A stretch of DNA of 47,695 bases from Candidatus Nomurabacteria bacterium GW2011_GWB1_43_19 (GCA_000999465.1 LCGB01000002.1:1-47695); one strand, 5' to 3'; positions 38,496-46,818 are shown, counted from the first letter of the stretch. The notes: generated by a model from the sequence alone, not told the origin. Numbers and translations: made by a program.

Positions 38496-40418
38496 ATGGA
38501 TTTTAACTTTCTTAACCAAAAAGATATGCCAAATAAAGGCAAAAGAAGACAACCACCAACCCGCTGGGGAGGTAGCCTTTTGGGAGCGCTTCTTTTCTTT
38601 ATGCTTATCACAGCGCTATATTTGACAATTTCCGGCGAAGAGAAAGTCATTACAGAAGTTGCGATTTCAGACCTGGCAAAGAGTGTACAAACCGGAGAGG
38701 TGAAAAGTATTTTGGTAGAAGGCGATAAACTGACGATTACTTATAAAAATGACGAAGTGAAAACGGCCAAAAAAGAGGTTGGCTCGGCCCTTTCACAAAC
38801 ATTGTTTAATTATGGAGTAACGAGTGATGCTTTATCTAAAACGGAAATACAAATAAAAAACGAAAGCGGGTTCATGTATTGGCTGGTAAATGTCATGCCG
38901 TTTCTTTTGCCAATAGTTTTTATCCTACTTTTCTTCTGGTATCTGTCGCGGCAGGTAAAAGGCGCGGGCATGCAGGCGTTTTCTTTCGGGCAGTCCAAGG
39001 CGCGCATCACGGACCCGAACGACAAAAATAACCGGGTAACTTTCAAGGATGTTGCCGGATGCAAAGAAGCCAAAGAAGAACTGAAAGAAATCGTGGACTT
39101 TTTAAAGAGTCCGAAAAAATTCCTGGACATCGGAGCAAGAATTCCCAAAGGAGTTATTCTGACTGGCGCGCCGGGCACGGGCAAAACCCTACTTGCGCGG
39201 GCGGTTGCTGGGGAAGCCAGTGTTCCGTTTTTTCATCTTTCCGGTAGCGAATTCGTGGAGATGTTCGTCGGTGTGGGAGCTTCCCGCGTGCGGGACCTTT
39301 TTAAAATGGCCAAGAGAGCGGCGCCGGCGATTATCTTTGTGGATGAGATAGACGCGATTGGTCGGACCCGCGGAGGGGGATTCGGCGGAGGCAATGATGA
39401 GCGTGAACAGACATTAAACCAAATCCTGGTGGAAATGGACGGCTTTGAACCGAATGATAAAGTCATCGTGATGGCGGCAACCAACCGGCCAGATGTGCTT
39501 GATCCGGCGCTTATTCGTCCCGGGCGCTTCGACCGAAAAGTGCTCCTTGATTTACCCGACCGCGCCGACCGCGAGGAAATATTAAAAATTCACGCGGTAA
39601 GAAAACCTCTGGCAGAAGATATTAATTTGAAATTAATCGCCGAGCGCACACCCGGATTCTCCGGCGCGGACCTGTATTCGCTGATGAACGAAGGCGCTAT
39701 TCTTGCCGCGCGCGAAAACCGCAAGAAAGTTTTCCAGTTTGATTTGATTCGGGCGATTGAAAAAGTGATGCTCGGACCGGAGCGCAAAAGCCACTTGCTC
39801 TCCAAAAAAGAAAAAGAGATTACCGCTTACCATGAAGCCGGGCACGCCATTGTCGCTTCAGTGCTTCCTTTTGCCGATCCGGTGCATAAAGTTTCCATTA
39901 TTGCGCGCGGGAATGCCGGCGGATATACTCTGAAACTGCCCTTGGAAGAACGACGCCTGCAATCCAAAAAAGAATTTATTGACGATATCGCAATGTCGCT
40001 CGGCGGATACGTGGCTGAACAGATGATTTTCAAAGATATAACGACCGGACCGTCTAGTGATCTGATAATTGCAACAAATATCGCGCGCGCGATGGTAACG
40101 CGCTGGGGTATGTCCGATATCATCGGCCCGATAGCATTAGTTGATTCCGGAGGAAGACCTCAATATGGCGAAATAACTGAAAAAGAATTTTCCGAGACAG
40201 TTTCCACAAAAGTTGACGCGGAAGTTTCAAGAATTATTAATGAGGGACTTCGGTCTGCTGAAAAAGTTTTAACAGAACATAAAAAGGCGTTTACCGCCAT
40301 TGCCAAAAAACTGATAGAAGTGGAAACTTTAGAACAGGAAGAATATGAGAAGATTTTGACAGTTCACGGCATTATGCTAAAAAAGAAGGAAGAACCCGTC
40401 CTTAGCTCAGTTGGTTAG
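38496..40418 (+). CDS. ftsH: ATP-dependent zinc metalloprotease FtsH
   Basis: Membrane AAA+ protease that degrades membrane and regulatory proteins. 640 residues: two spans (about 26-46 and 126-152) enclose the external domain, then AAA with GAPGTGKT (about 224-231), Walker [13 protein letters not shown] and the SRH, then the zinc motif HEAGH (446-450). The last seven codons (PVLSSVG) and the TAG stop lie inside a tRNA gene on the same strand. FtsH is also a known route for destroying tmRNA-tagged membrane proteins. Confidence 0.96.
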   Translation: MDFNFLNQKDMPNKGKRRQPPTRWGGSLLGALLFFMLITALYLTISGEEKVITEVAISDLAKSVQTGEVKSILVEGDKLTITYKNDEVKTAKKEVGSALSQTLFNYGVTSDALSKTEIQIKNESGFMYWLVNVMPFLLPIVFILLFFWYLSRQVKGAGMQAFSFGQSKARITDPNDKNNRVTFKDVAGCKEAKEELKEIVDFLKSPKKFLDIGARIPKGVILTGAPGTGKTLLARAVAGEASVPFFHLSGSEFVEMFVGVGASRVRDLFKMAKRAAPAIIFVDEIDAIGRTRGGGFGGGNDEREQTLNQILVEMDGFEPNDKVIVMAATNRPDVLDPALIRPGRFDRKVLLDLPDRADREEILKIHAVRKPLAEDINLKLIAERTPGFSGADLYSLMNEGAILAARENRKKVFQFDLIRAIEKVMLGPERKSHLLSKKEKEITAYHEAGHAIVASVLPFADPVHKVSIIARGNAGGYTLKLPLEERRLQSKKEFIDDIAMSLGGYVAEQMIFKDITTGPSSDLIIATNIARAMVTRWGMSDIIGPIALVDSGGRPQYGEITEKEFSETVSTKVDAEVSRIINEGLRSAEKVLTEHKKAFTAIAKKLIEVETLEQEEYEKILTVHGIMLKKKEEPVLSSVG

Positions 40419-40469
40419 AGCACAGAGCTTATACCTCTGGGGTCCTTGGTTCGAATCCAAGAGGACGGA
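40396..40469 (+). tRNA. tRNA-Ile(UAU)
   Basis: 74 nt. Acceptor CCGTCCT (40396-40402)/AGGACGG (40462-40468), D arm GCTC/GAGC, anticodon stem CAGAG/CTCTG with loop CTTATAC, T arm CTTGG-TTCGAAT-CCAAG, discriminator A at 40469, CCA not encoded. Anticodon UAU reads AUA. Most bacteria read AUA with a CAU tRNA modified by TilS, so this is uncommon. The C1-G72 pair is also unusual for tRNA-Ile. The first 23 nt overlap ftsH. Confidence 0.92.
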
Positions 40470-40509
40470 CATGAAAAAAGTTTATGATATAAAGTTTTTT
40501 CATGTCCGT
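40465..40509 (+). terminator. 15-bp hairpin sharing the tRNA 3' end
   Basis: ACGGACATGAAAAAA (40465-40479) pairs perfectly with TTTTTTCATGTCCGT (40495-40509). The left arm contains the last four acceptor bases and the discriminator. The stem could terminate transcription or compete with the acceptor stem. A third ACGGACA lies at 40572-40578. Confidence 0.7.
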
Positions 40510-40601
40510 GGGCGGAGACGCGTAGGCATTGAGCCGGGGTCGCGAAAATTTTCAGCAGAAAATTATTTGTGACGGACAAATTAAGTAATATATAAAAAAT
40601 T

Positions 40602-41081
40602 ATGTTTGAAGGGCCTGACCAAAACCTAAAGAAAGAGTGGGACAAAAAACTCAAGGAAGCCGGTTTGCCGTCCACAGTCAGGCGGCAAAAAATTCCTGTA
40701 CTTAATGAGCCCAACTTATCAGCGAAGGAAGTTTTTAAAAAATTTGTTTTAAACACTGAAGAGTTTTTGGAAAAGTTCGAAGCGTTGTCGCCCAAAATTC
40801 AAGAAGACATACTGACTGATGTGAAAGACAAAAGGAGTAAAATGTCACCCCAGGAAATTTTAGATCGCATCGAAATTTTACTTGCCAAAGGCGGAGAATT
40901 GGAGAGAATGACGGCAGATGATTCGGACAAAACTCATCACCAACCGGAACCTTCCAGAGAATATTCTGAAGATGATGGTGAAGCTACACGTAGGATTGTT
41001 GATAAATTTATTGAAAGAGCCGAGCAAATCAGAAAGCGAGACAACTTTATTCCCAAAGGAGTAGACAAGTACCTAAATTAA
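40602..41081 (+). CDS. Hypothetical protein, 159 aa
   Basis: No family recognised. Soluble, highly charged. Residues 45-95 are helical (KEVFKKFVLNTEEFLEKFEAL, PQEILDRIEILLAKGGELERM), followed by a polar low-complexity linker (about 105-125) and a C-terminal helix. Only helix prediction by eye; no catalytic motif. It lies downstream of the ftsH-tRNA unit with about 90 nt of leader. Confidence 0.6.
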   Translation: MFEGPDQNLKKEWDKKLKEAGLPSTVRRQKIPVLNEPNLSAKEVFKKFVLNTEEFLEKFEALSPKIQEDILTDVKDKRSKMSPQEILDRIEILLAKGGELERMTADDSDKTHHQPEPSREYSEDDGEATRRIVDKFIERAEQIRKRDNFIPKGVDKYLN

Positions 41082-41576
41082 TTATTTTAAGATTTTAAAT
41101 TTTTGCACTAGATTTGTGCGAGACCATACTTTTCCTATACCTAAATAGTCTCCCGAGTCGGACATCGTTAAACCGAACATGACCAATATATAAACAATGT
41201 GGTCATCAATGAAAGGATGGTTTTCGGGAGGTATTCCGACGGCTGTATACATTAGAAATAACATTATGATTCCTGTCAAACTCCCTAATTTCACAAAAAC
41301 GCCAAAGGTTAGTGTTATTCCGACGAAGAAAAGACCCAATAAAAACAGGTAATCCACCATTGGAACGCCAGCCAGTCCATGATAAAAGTCGGCAAAAGGA
41401 CCATGAACGCCGAATTTTAAGAATCCGGTAGTTGGAGAGCCACCCAGGAACCACGCCCCACTTCGCGCTGTTGCAAAACCCAACCCGAAAACCTTATCCA
41501 GAAAGGCCCATATGAAAATGAGGCCAAGCGCCAATCTTAGAAGTCCCCAAACATACCTTGTTTTATTTTCACTCAT
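41082..41576 (-). CDS. DoxX-like membrane protein
   Basis: 164 residues from the ATG at 41576 (MSENKTRYVWGLLRLALGLIFIW), with four hydrophobic segments at about 8-25, 65-85, 90-110 and 120-145. LLRLALGLIFIWAFLDKVFGLG near the N-terminus resembles DoxX/DoxD proteins. Function uncertain; a redox link is only suggested by the family. An ATG at 41609 adds 11 residues but the -10 at 41584-41589 favours 41576. Confidence 0.6.
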   Translation of the reverse strand: MSENKTRYVWGLLRLALGLIFIWAFLDKVFGLGFATARSGAWFLGGSPTTGFLKFGVHGPFADFYHGLAGVPMVDYLFLLGLFFVGITLTFGVFVKLGSLTGIIMLFLMYTAVGIPPENHPFIDDHIVYILVMFGLTMSDSGDYLGIGKVWSRTNLVQKFKILK

Positions 41577-41583
41577 GTTGTCT

Positions 41584-41589
41584 AAAATA
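41584..41589 (-). promoter_or_regulatory. Leaderless promoter of the DoxX-like gene
   Basis: Minus-strand TATTTT ends 7 nt before the ATG at 41576. Confidence 0.35.
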
Positions 41590-41628
41590 TTTTTTTTAAA
41601 AATTAACAAAAAAATTGGGGTTATCCAC

Positions 41629-41659
41629 TTTACATTAGGGGGCTAGTCTCGTGTATAAT
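41629..41659 (+). promoter_or_regulatory. Promoter of the cobalamin block
   Basis: TTTACA (41629-41634), 19 bp, TATAAT (41654-41659), leader about 93 nt with GTTGCAAC (41750-41757) just before the ATG. No B12-box and too short for a cobalamin riboswitch. Confidence 0.45.
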
Positions 41660-41758
41660 GACTTAGCGGTTGCAAAATCACACGAACCCAGTTAGTATTA
41701 TATAACTTTTATTTATTAAAACAAATTTTTATCAAACATTGGAAATAATAGTTGCAAC

Positions 41759-42334
41759 ATGGACACAAATAAAAAAAATTATCTTTCCGTCAGAGGCGGA
41801 TCCGCCTCCGGCGGAAAATTTTACCTAATGTTAGTTTTGTGTCTGCTCGTGCGCCTAATTCCATTCCGCACGCCAAACATTGAACCGATTCTTGCGGCCA
41901 CAATGCCTTTTAGTCGCGTTTATGGAGCATTTACAGCTTTTTCTTTCGCTGTTTTAAGCATTTTGCTCTATGACTTAGCAACCAGTACACTCGGAATGCA
42001 GACATTTTTTACCGCCGGGGCCTACGGAATAATCGGTTTGTGGGCCGCAAGCCATTTTAAAAAGCGAGAAGCGAATGCGTGGAACTATGTGCGCTTTGCC
42101 GTTATTGGAACTTTGGTTTTTGACGCGCTGACCGGGCTTACTGTCGGTCCGTTTTTTTTCCACCAATCTTTTCTCGGGGCTCTCGCCGGACAAATTCCGT
42201 TTACCGCTCTCCATCTTGCGGGTAATATTGCCTTCGCCTTTGTTCTTTCTCCCGCCATTTATAATTTTTTGATCAAGAAAAAGAAAAAAGAAAGACCGAC
42301 GATTATTAACGTCCTTCATCCCGAAACAATTTAA
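41759..42334 (+). CDS. ECF-type transporter S component, probable cobalamin uptake
   Basis: 191 residues with five or six hydrophobic segments, the usual size of an ECF S component. Segments near 25-40, 50-80, 95-112, 120-140 and 150-180; a basic tail ends it. It lies 3 nt before a B12-dependent reductase and is followed by a cobalamin adenosyltransferase, so the substrate is likely cobalamin or a precursor. That is context, not sequence proof. A 34-nt palindrome (41784-41817) is in frame near the N-terminus, encoding Val-Arg-Gly-Gly-Ser-Ala-Ser-Gly-Gly. The energising subunits are not in the window. Confidence 0.6.
   Translation: MDTNKKNYLSVRGGSASGGKFYLMLVLCLLVRLIPFRTPNIEPILAATMPFSRVYGAFTAFSFAVLSILLYDLATSTLGMQTFFTAGAYGIIGLWAASHFKKREANAWNYVRFAVIGTLVFDALTGLTVGPFFFHQSFLGALAGQIPFTALHLAGNIAFAFVLSPAIYNFLIKKKKKERPTIINVLHPETI
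41784..41817 (+). repeat. 34-bp palindrome inside the S component gene
   Basis: GAGGCGGATCCGCCTC (41793-41808) is a perfect palindrome, extended by TTTCCG (41784-41789) with CGGAAA (41812-41817) across a 3-nt mismatch. Confidence 0.85.
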
Positions 42335-42337
42335 ATT

Positions 42338-44632
42338 ATGAAAAAAACAAAAAAAATTTTAAAAAGCGAGTTGGCGAAAATAAAATCAATCCGAAGAAGA
42401 ACCGGCGAGGTTGTTTCTTTTGACTTGGAAAGAATTGCTCGGGCTGTTTTTAAGGCATTTGAAGTTACGGGTGAGGGAGGGGAACAGGAATCTTATGAAA
42501 TAGCAAAACGCGTTTTCAGAACTCTTCTTAATCTCCGAACCGAATTGGTTAACGCCAATAAAGGAGCAAAATTTTTACCGACAGTTGAACTTATTCAGGA
42601 TTCGGTGGAAAAGGAACTGATGAAAAATGGTTTTACCGATACGGCTAAAAAATATATTCTTTACCGCAACAAACGTTCGGAATTGAGAAAAGCTTTTGGC
42701 CCGGTATCGGACGCGGTTCGGCAGGTGGTTGAAGAATCCAGTAAATATTTTTCAAGCCCCTACTCCGAATATATTTTCTATCAGTTTTATTCCAGGTGGG
42801 TTCCGGAGTTGGGGCGCCGCGAAACATGGATAGAAACCGTTGACCGTTATATGGCTTATATGAAGGAGAATCTAGGAGATAAGCTCACAAAGGCGGAATA
42901 TGAAGAAGTCCGGGAAGCAATTTTAAAACAAGACATTTGCCCTTCCATGCGCCTTCTGTGGTCCGCAGGAAAGGCCTGCCGACAGTCCAATGTTTGGGCT
43001 TACAATTGTTCCTACATCGCTCCGACCTGTCCGCAGGATTTAGGGGAAATCATGTATATTTCAATGTGCGGAGCGGGATTGGGTTTTGCTGTTGAATGGG
43101 AAAATGTCCAGCAATTTCCGCAAATCAAAAAGCAGGTAAAAGAAAAAGCGGCTGTGCATATCATCATTGACAGCAAAGAAGGATGGGCGGATGCTTTTGT
43201 TCTCGGACTCAAAACTTGGTTTGATGGCAGGGATATAAAATTTGATTACTCAATGATTAGACCGGCCGGAGCGCGTCTTGAAACCGCGGGTGGCAGAGCG
43301 TCCGGACCGCAGCCATTGATGGACCTGATGGAATTCGCCAAAAGAAAAATTCTAGCCAAGCAAGGCCGCCGGCTCTCCAACATAGACATGCATGACATCA
43401 TCTGCCAAATTGGAATGATTGTAGTGGCCGGGGGCGTGCGAAGAAGCGCTCTCATTTCTCTTTCCGAACTTGAAGATACGGAGATGCGTGACGCCAAGAA
43501 AGGACAATTTTATCTGACCGAAGGACAGCGCTCCATGGCCAACAATTCCGCCGTCTATAATGCCAAGCCCGGAGCCGAAGAATTTCTGGATGAATGGACC
43601 GCGCTGGTGAAATCTAAATCCGGAGAGCGGGGAATTTTCAACCGGGCGGGATTGGAGAAACAAGTGCCGGCGCGCAGGTGGGAAGCCATTAAGGACGAAA
43701 GACAGATGGGACTCAATCCTTGCGGAGAAATTTATTTGCGCTCCAAGCAATTTTGCAACTTGACTAGCATCGTAATTCGTCCGAGAGACACAACGGCGAC
43801 CCTGAAAAGAAAAATGGAGTTGGCGACTCTGCTCGGGACCTATCAGTCCACCTTGACCAACTTCGGTTACCTTTCAAAAAAATGGAAAGAAAATTGCGAA
43901 AAAGAAAGGTTGCTCGGCGTGTCTTTGACCGGCTACTACGATAATCCAATTATTCGTGACGACAAAATACTTGATACTTTGAAAGTGGATTCAATTGAAA
44001 CCAACAAAAAATATGCCAAACGTTTCGGTATTAATCCTTCCACCGCTATTACCTGCGTAAAACCCCATGGCAATTCAGGCCAACTCCTGGGCGTCGGTTC
44101 AGGGATGCATCCTTGGTTTGCCCCTTACTTTATACGCCGGGTGCGCATTTCCCACACCGATACATTACTCCAGATGGCCCGCGACCAGGGAGTGCCTTGT
44201 TTACCGGAAGTTGGTCAGTCCGAATCAACCGCCACCACTTTTGTTCTGGAATTTCCGGTTAAGGCGCCGGAAGGAGCGATTTTCAAGGATGAGGTTTCGG
44301 CCCTTGATCTGATGAAAGAATGGAAGAGGCTTAAAGAGCACTATGTGGAACACAATCCTTCGGCAACTATTTATGTCGGCCCCGATGAATGGATTGCCGT
44401 CGGTAATTTCGTCTACGAAAACTGGGATTGGATTGGCGGATTGTCCTTTCTGCCTCGTTCCGAACATGTTTATCAATTGGCTCCCTACGAAGCAATTACC
44501 AAAGAAGAATACGAAAGACGCGTCCGAACCATAGGCAAAATTGATTTTTCCAAACTCTCCCAATACGAGGCGTCCGACAACACTACCGGCGCGAAAGAAT
44601 TCGCCTGTGTGTCCGGCGTTTGCGAAACCTAA
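42338..44632 (+). CDS. nrdJ: Adenosylcobalamin-dependent ribonucleotide reductase, class II
   Basis: Makes dNTPs from NTPs with coenzyme B12. 764 residues: N-terminal ATP cone (about 18-110, RTGEVVSFDLERIARAV), substrate-side Cys224 (AYNCSYI), thiyl Cys462 with Glu464 in NPCGEI, and Cys473, spaced as in the monomeric RTPR of Lactobacillus. C-terminal shuttle cysteines Cys757 and Cys762. GVGSGMHPWFAPYF is also typical. Class II works with or without oxygen, and no NrdAB or NrdDG is visible. Single subunit. Confidence 0.9.
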   Translation: MKKTKKILKSELAKIKSIRRRTGEVVSFDLERIARAVFKAFEVTGEGGEQESYEIAKRVFRTLLNLRTELVNANKGAKFLPTVELIQDSVEKELMKNGFTDTAKKYILYRNKRSELRKAFGPVSDAVRQVVEESSKYFSSPYSEYIFYQFYSRWVPELGRRETWIETVDRYMAYMKENLGDKLTKAEYEEVREAILKQDICPSMRLLWSAGKACRQSNVWAYNCSYIAPTCPQDLGEIMYISMCGAGLGFAVEWENVQQFPQIKKQVKEKAAVHIIIDSKEGWADAFVLGLKTWFDGRDIKFDYSMIRPAGARLETAGGRASGPQPLMDLMEFAKRKILAKQGRRLSNIDMHDIICQIGMIVVAGGVRRSALISLSELEDTEMRDAKKGQFYLTEGQRSMANNSAVYNAKPGAEEFLDEWTALVKSKSGERGIFNRAGLEKQVPARRWEAIKDERQMGLNPCGEIYLRSKQFCNLTSIVIRPRDTTATLKRKMELATLLGTYQSTLTNFGYLSKKWKENCEKERLLGVSLTGYYDNPIIRDDKILDTLKVDSIETNKKYAKRFGINPSTAITCVKPHGNSGQLLGVGSGMHPWFAPYFIRRVRISHTDTLLQMARDQGVPCLPEVGQSESTATTFVLEFPVKAPEGAIFKDEVSALDLMKEWKRLKEHYVEHNPSATIYVGPDEWIAVGNFVYENWDWIGGLSFLPRSEHVYQLAPYEAITKEEYERRVRTIGKIDFSKLSQYEASDNTTGAKEFACVSGVCET

Positions 44633-44641
44633 GACTTTTTG

Positions 44642-44740
44642 AGAATACAACTTTTCGCAGGGGTTTCGAACGCGACGGCGCGAGAATTTCAGGATTTTTT
44701 AAGCTTCAAAAAATCCGTACCGGAGAAAAGTTTGTATTTC
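44642..44740 (+). repeat. Long imperfect hairpin after the reductase gene
   Basis: Outer arms near 44642-44656 and 44725-44740 are largely complementary. Inside, GGATTTTTT (44692-44700) pairs with AAAAAATCC (44708-44716). Probably a terminator, maybe a MITE-like remnant. Confidence 0.5.
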
Positions 44741-44755
44741 AAAAAGGTATAAGAG

Positions 44756-44761
44756 TATAAT
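44756..44761 (+). promoter_or_regulatory. Leaderless promoter of the adenosyltransferase gene
   Basis: TATAAT ends 6 nt before the ATG at 44768. Confidence 0.55.
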
Positions 44762-44767
44762 AGAGTT

Positions 44768-45325
44768 ATGCTTTACACCAGAAAAGGGGACAATGGAACC
44801 ACCAAGACCTTCGGCTGCAACCAAAGGATTTCAAAGAGTTCCACCGTAGCGGAGGCGCTGGGCGCGCTGGACGAGGCGAACTCATTTCTGGGTCTGGCTC
44901 GGGCCCGAACAGAGGGCAAGAGTTTCAAGGTTGGAAAGGAAAGAATAAACTTCGCCGAACTTATTTTGGAGGTGCAACAGAATTTGTTTATTGTCCAGGC
45001 GGAAGTCGCTGGCGCGGAGTTATTTATCAGCGGGGATAAAGTAAAAAAGGTGGAGGATATCGTGGACGGGATAGAGAGGATTCTCCCGCCGATTAAAAAT
45101 TTCTTCATCAGCGGGGCCACCAAGGACGGAGCGGTTCTGGATATCACCCGGACCCTGGTCCGCCGCGCCGAGAGGAGAGTGGTGGCGGCCAAAGAGGAGG
45201 GCAAAATAAAAGTGAGCGATAAGACGATGGCCTACTTAAACCGGCTTTCCAGTTTGCTGTATGCCTTAGCCAGAATTTCCAGCCATCTCAAAGGCGCGGA
45301 GGAAATCAAGCCGGACTATAAATGA
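44768..45325 (+). CDS. Cob(I)alamin adenosyltransferase, PduO type
   Basis: Transfers adenosyl from ATP to cob(I)alamin, making the coenzyme the reductase needs. 185 residues; TRKGDNGTT (4-12) is the ATP-binding signature, and DITRTLVRRAERRVVA near residue 125 supplies the conserved arginines. Four-helix bundle, forms trimers. Own promoter after nrdJ, followed by an EamA transporter 4 nt downstream. Confidence 0.92.
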   Translation: MLYTRKGDNGTTKTFGCNQRISKSSTVAEALGALDEANSFLGLARARTEGKSFKVGKERINFAELILEVQQNLFIVQAEVAGAELFISGDKVKKVEDIVDGIERILPPIKNFFISGATKDGAVLDITRTLVRRAERRVVAAKEEGKIKVSDKTMAYLNRLSSLLYALARISSHLKGAEEIKPDYK

Positions 45326-45329
45326 AATT

Positions 45330-46220
45330 ATGAACCAAGACAGACAAGGAGAACTTTTGATTTTATTGGGCGCAATTTTCTGGGGACTCTTCCCAGTAAT
45401 TACCATTCTTTCGCTCAATTATCTTTCTCCTCTTGCATCATTGGCCTGGAGCACTCTTTTTTCAATACCAGTCTTCGCCCTAATTTTAGGTTTTAAAAAA
45501 AATTGGAAAGAAATCACAGACCCCTCCGCCTTAAGAGACATACTCTTGATGACTTTTTTTACTGGTATATTGTATTATGTTCTGCTCTTCTCCGGCTTGC
45601 GTCATACCAGCGCCGGCAATGCCGGCATTATTGCTTTAACCGAAGTATTTTTCAGCTTTTTGCTTTTTCATGTTTGGCATAAGGATTATATTTCTAAAGG
45701 ACACATAATCGGATCCTGTTTAATGCTGCTGGGTGCGATCGTCGTCTTGTATCCGAATTTGACAGAATTCAAAATAGGGGATATTTTGATTCTCCTGGCT
45801 GCATTTATTGCGCCCTTCGGAAACTTTTTCCAGCAAAGAGCCAGGAAAAAGGTAAGCAGTGAGACCATTTTATTTGTCCGGAGTTTGATTGCCACGCCAT
45901 TTTTGTTCGCAATTGCTTATGTGTTCGGCCAAACCTCAACCTTATCTGGCGTAAGAGAATCCGTTTTTTTGCTTTTATTAAACGGCCTCGTTTTGTTCGG
46001 TTTTACCAAGATTCTCTGGGTTGAAGGTATCCATCGGATAAGCGTTACCAAAGCCAATGCTCTCTCCAGCATCAACCCGCTTGTCACATTATTATTTGCT
46101 TGGCTGTTACTAAGCAATGTGCCTACCGTCTGGCAAATATTGTCCCTTGCTCCGATGATTTCAGGGCTGATTTTGCTCGGGATAAATAAGAGGCCGGTTG
46201 AAGAGAAAATTTATAACTAA
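45330..46220 (+). CDS. EamA/DMT-family transporter
   Basis: 296 residues with ten hydrophobic segments in two EamA repeats, spanning about 1-135 and 150-290. LLGAIFWGLFPVITILSL and SINPLVTLLFAWLLL are typical. Substrate unknown. Its start is 4 nt after the adenosyltransferase stop, so it is co-transcribed and might export or import something linked to B12, but the link is weak. Confidence 0.85.
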   Translation: MNQDRQGELLILLGAIFWGLFPVITILSLNYLSPLASLAWSTLFSIPVFALILGFKKNWKEITDPSALRDILLMTFFTGILYYVLLFSGLRHTSAGNAGIIALTEVFFSFLLFHVWHKDYISKGHIIGSCLMLLGAIVVLYPNLTEFKIGDILILLAAFIAPFGNFFQQRARKKVSSETILFVRSLIATPFLFAIAYVFGQTSTLSGVRESVFLLLLNGLVLFGFTKILWVEGIHRISVTKANALSSINPLVTLLFAWLLLSNVPTVWQILSLAPMISGLILLGINKRPVEEKIYN

Positions 46221-46246
46221 ATACAAATATCACTTGAAATAGAATA

Positions 46247-46278
46247 TTATCAAAACTGACGGCCGTCAAAAGTGTTAA
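46247..46278. promoter_or_regulatory. Second copy of the pyrF inverted repeat
   Basis: TTATCA (46247-46252) and TGTTAA (46273-46278) flank CTGACGGCCGTCAA, 20 nt apart as at pyrF. The element spans the 3' end of the PaaX-like gene. Confidence 0.55.
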
Positions 46279-46775
46279 TAGTGCTGGTTGTTTCTTTTTG
46301 TTATTTTAAAAGTTTTGATATTTTTCCTGATTTTTAGTTCCTCTAGGCGTTTCAAAAAGCGTGCAGGAAGAGGGCCAGGTCCTATCCACAAACTTTGTTG
46401 CAACATTTTATAACCGAATATTTTTATTTGATTTCGGAGCCAATCGCGGGTAATTCTCTGGGGCCCGGGAATATCAAAAGCAATGATAGTATTGCTTGGT
46501 GCATTTTCTTTAAAAGGAGAGGGTATATAAGAAAATAAATTAATTTCTTTTGTGCGCAGTATACCTTTTTGAGTTAAAGACCAATTACCATTAGTATTTC
46601 TACAATAACCTTTTTTACCCAAGCGCGAAAGTGATACCTGGACACTTCCTTTTTTATACCTTGCAAATTCTCGCTCTCGGATAATAGAGTAAAAAGTTTT
46701 AACACTTCTTCCGTTTAACAATGTTGCAATTAAAAGATCCGCAATTGTTGGCGAAAATTTTTGCTTATAATTCAT
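46275..46775 (-). CDS. PaaX/Cas2-like transcriptional regulator
   Basis: 166 residues: an N-terminal winged-helix-like region (about 10-75, VQVSLSRLGKKGYCRNTNGNWSLTQKG) and a C-terminal ferredoxin-like half (85-160, IIAFDIPGPQRITRDWLRNQIKIFGYKMLQQSLWIGP) like the Cas2-type domain of PaaX repressors. It is not a CRISPR protein: no Cas1, repeats or spacers are present. TTATCA/TGATAA half-sites cover its own promoter. Ligand and targets unknown. Confidence 0.75.
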   Translation of the reverse strand: MNYKQKFSPTIADLLIATLLNGRSVKTFYSIIREREFARYKKGSVQVSLSRLGKKGYCRNTNGNWSLTQKGILRTKEINLFSYIPSPFKENAPSNTIIAFDIPGPQRITRDWLRNQIKIFGYKMLQQSLWIGPGPLPARFLKRLEELKIRKNIKTFKITKRNNQHY

Positions 46776-46781
46776 ATTTAT

Positions 46782-46818
46782 ATCTTATCATATTTCAACA
46801 CCTGTGTAAAAGTGATAA
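46782..46818 (-). promoter_or_regulatory. PaaX-like gene promoter and half-sites
   Basis: Minus strand: TTTACA, 17 bp, TGA-TAAGAT (46782-46790), hexamer ending 6 nt before the ATG at 46775. TTATCA (46785-46790) and TGATAA (46813-46818) flank it with 22 nt, and AAAAGTGATAA matches the pyrF copy. Confidence 0.55.

Noticed and set aside
41660-41758. Possible cobalamin riboswitch before the S component gene
   Set aside because: The leader is only about 93 nt and contains no B12-box or the expected core.
46275-46775. CRISPR locus, because of the Cas2-like domain
   Set aside because: There are no spaced repeats, no Cas1, and the N-terminal winged helix fits PaaX regulators.
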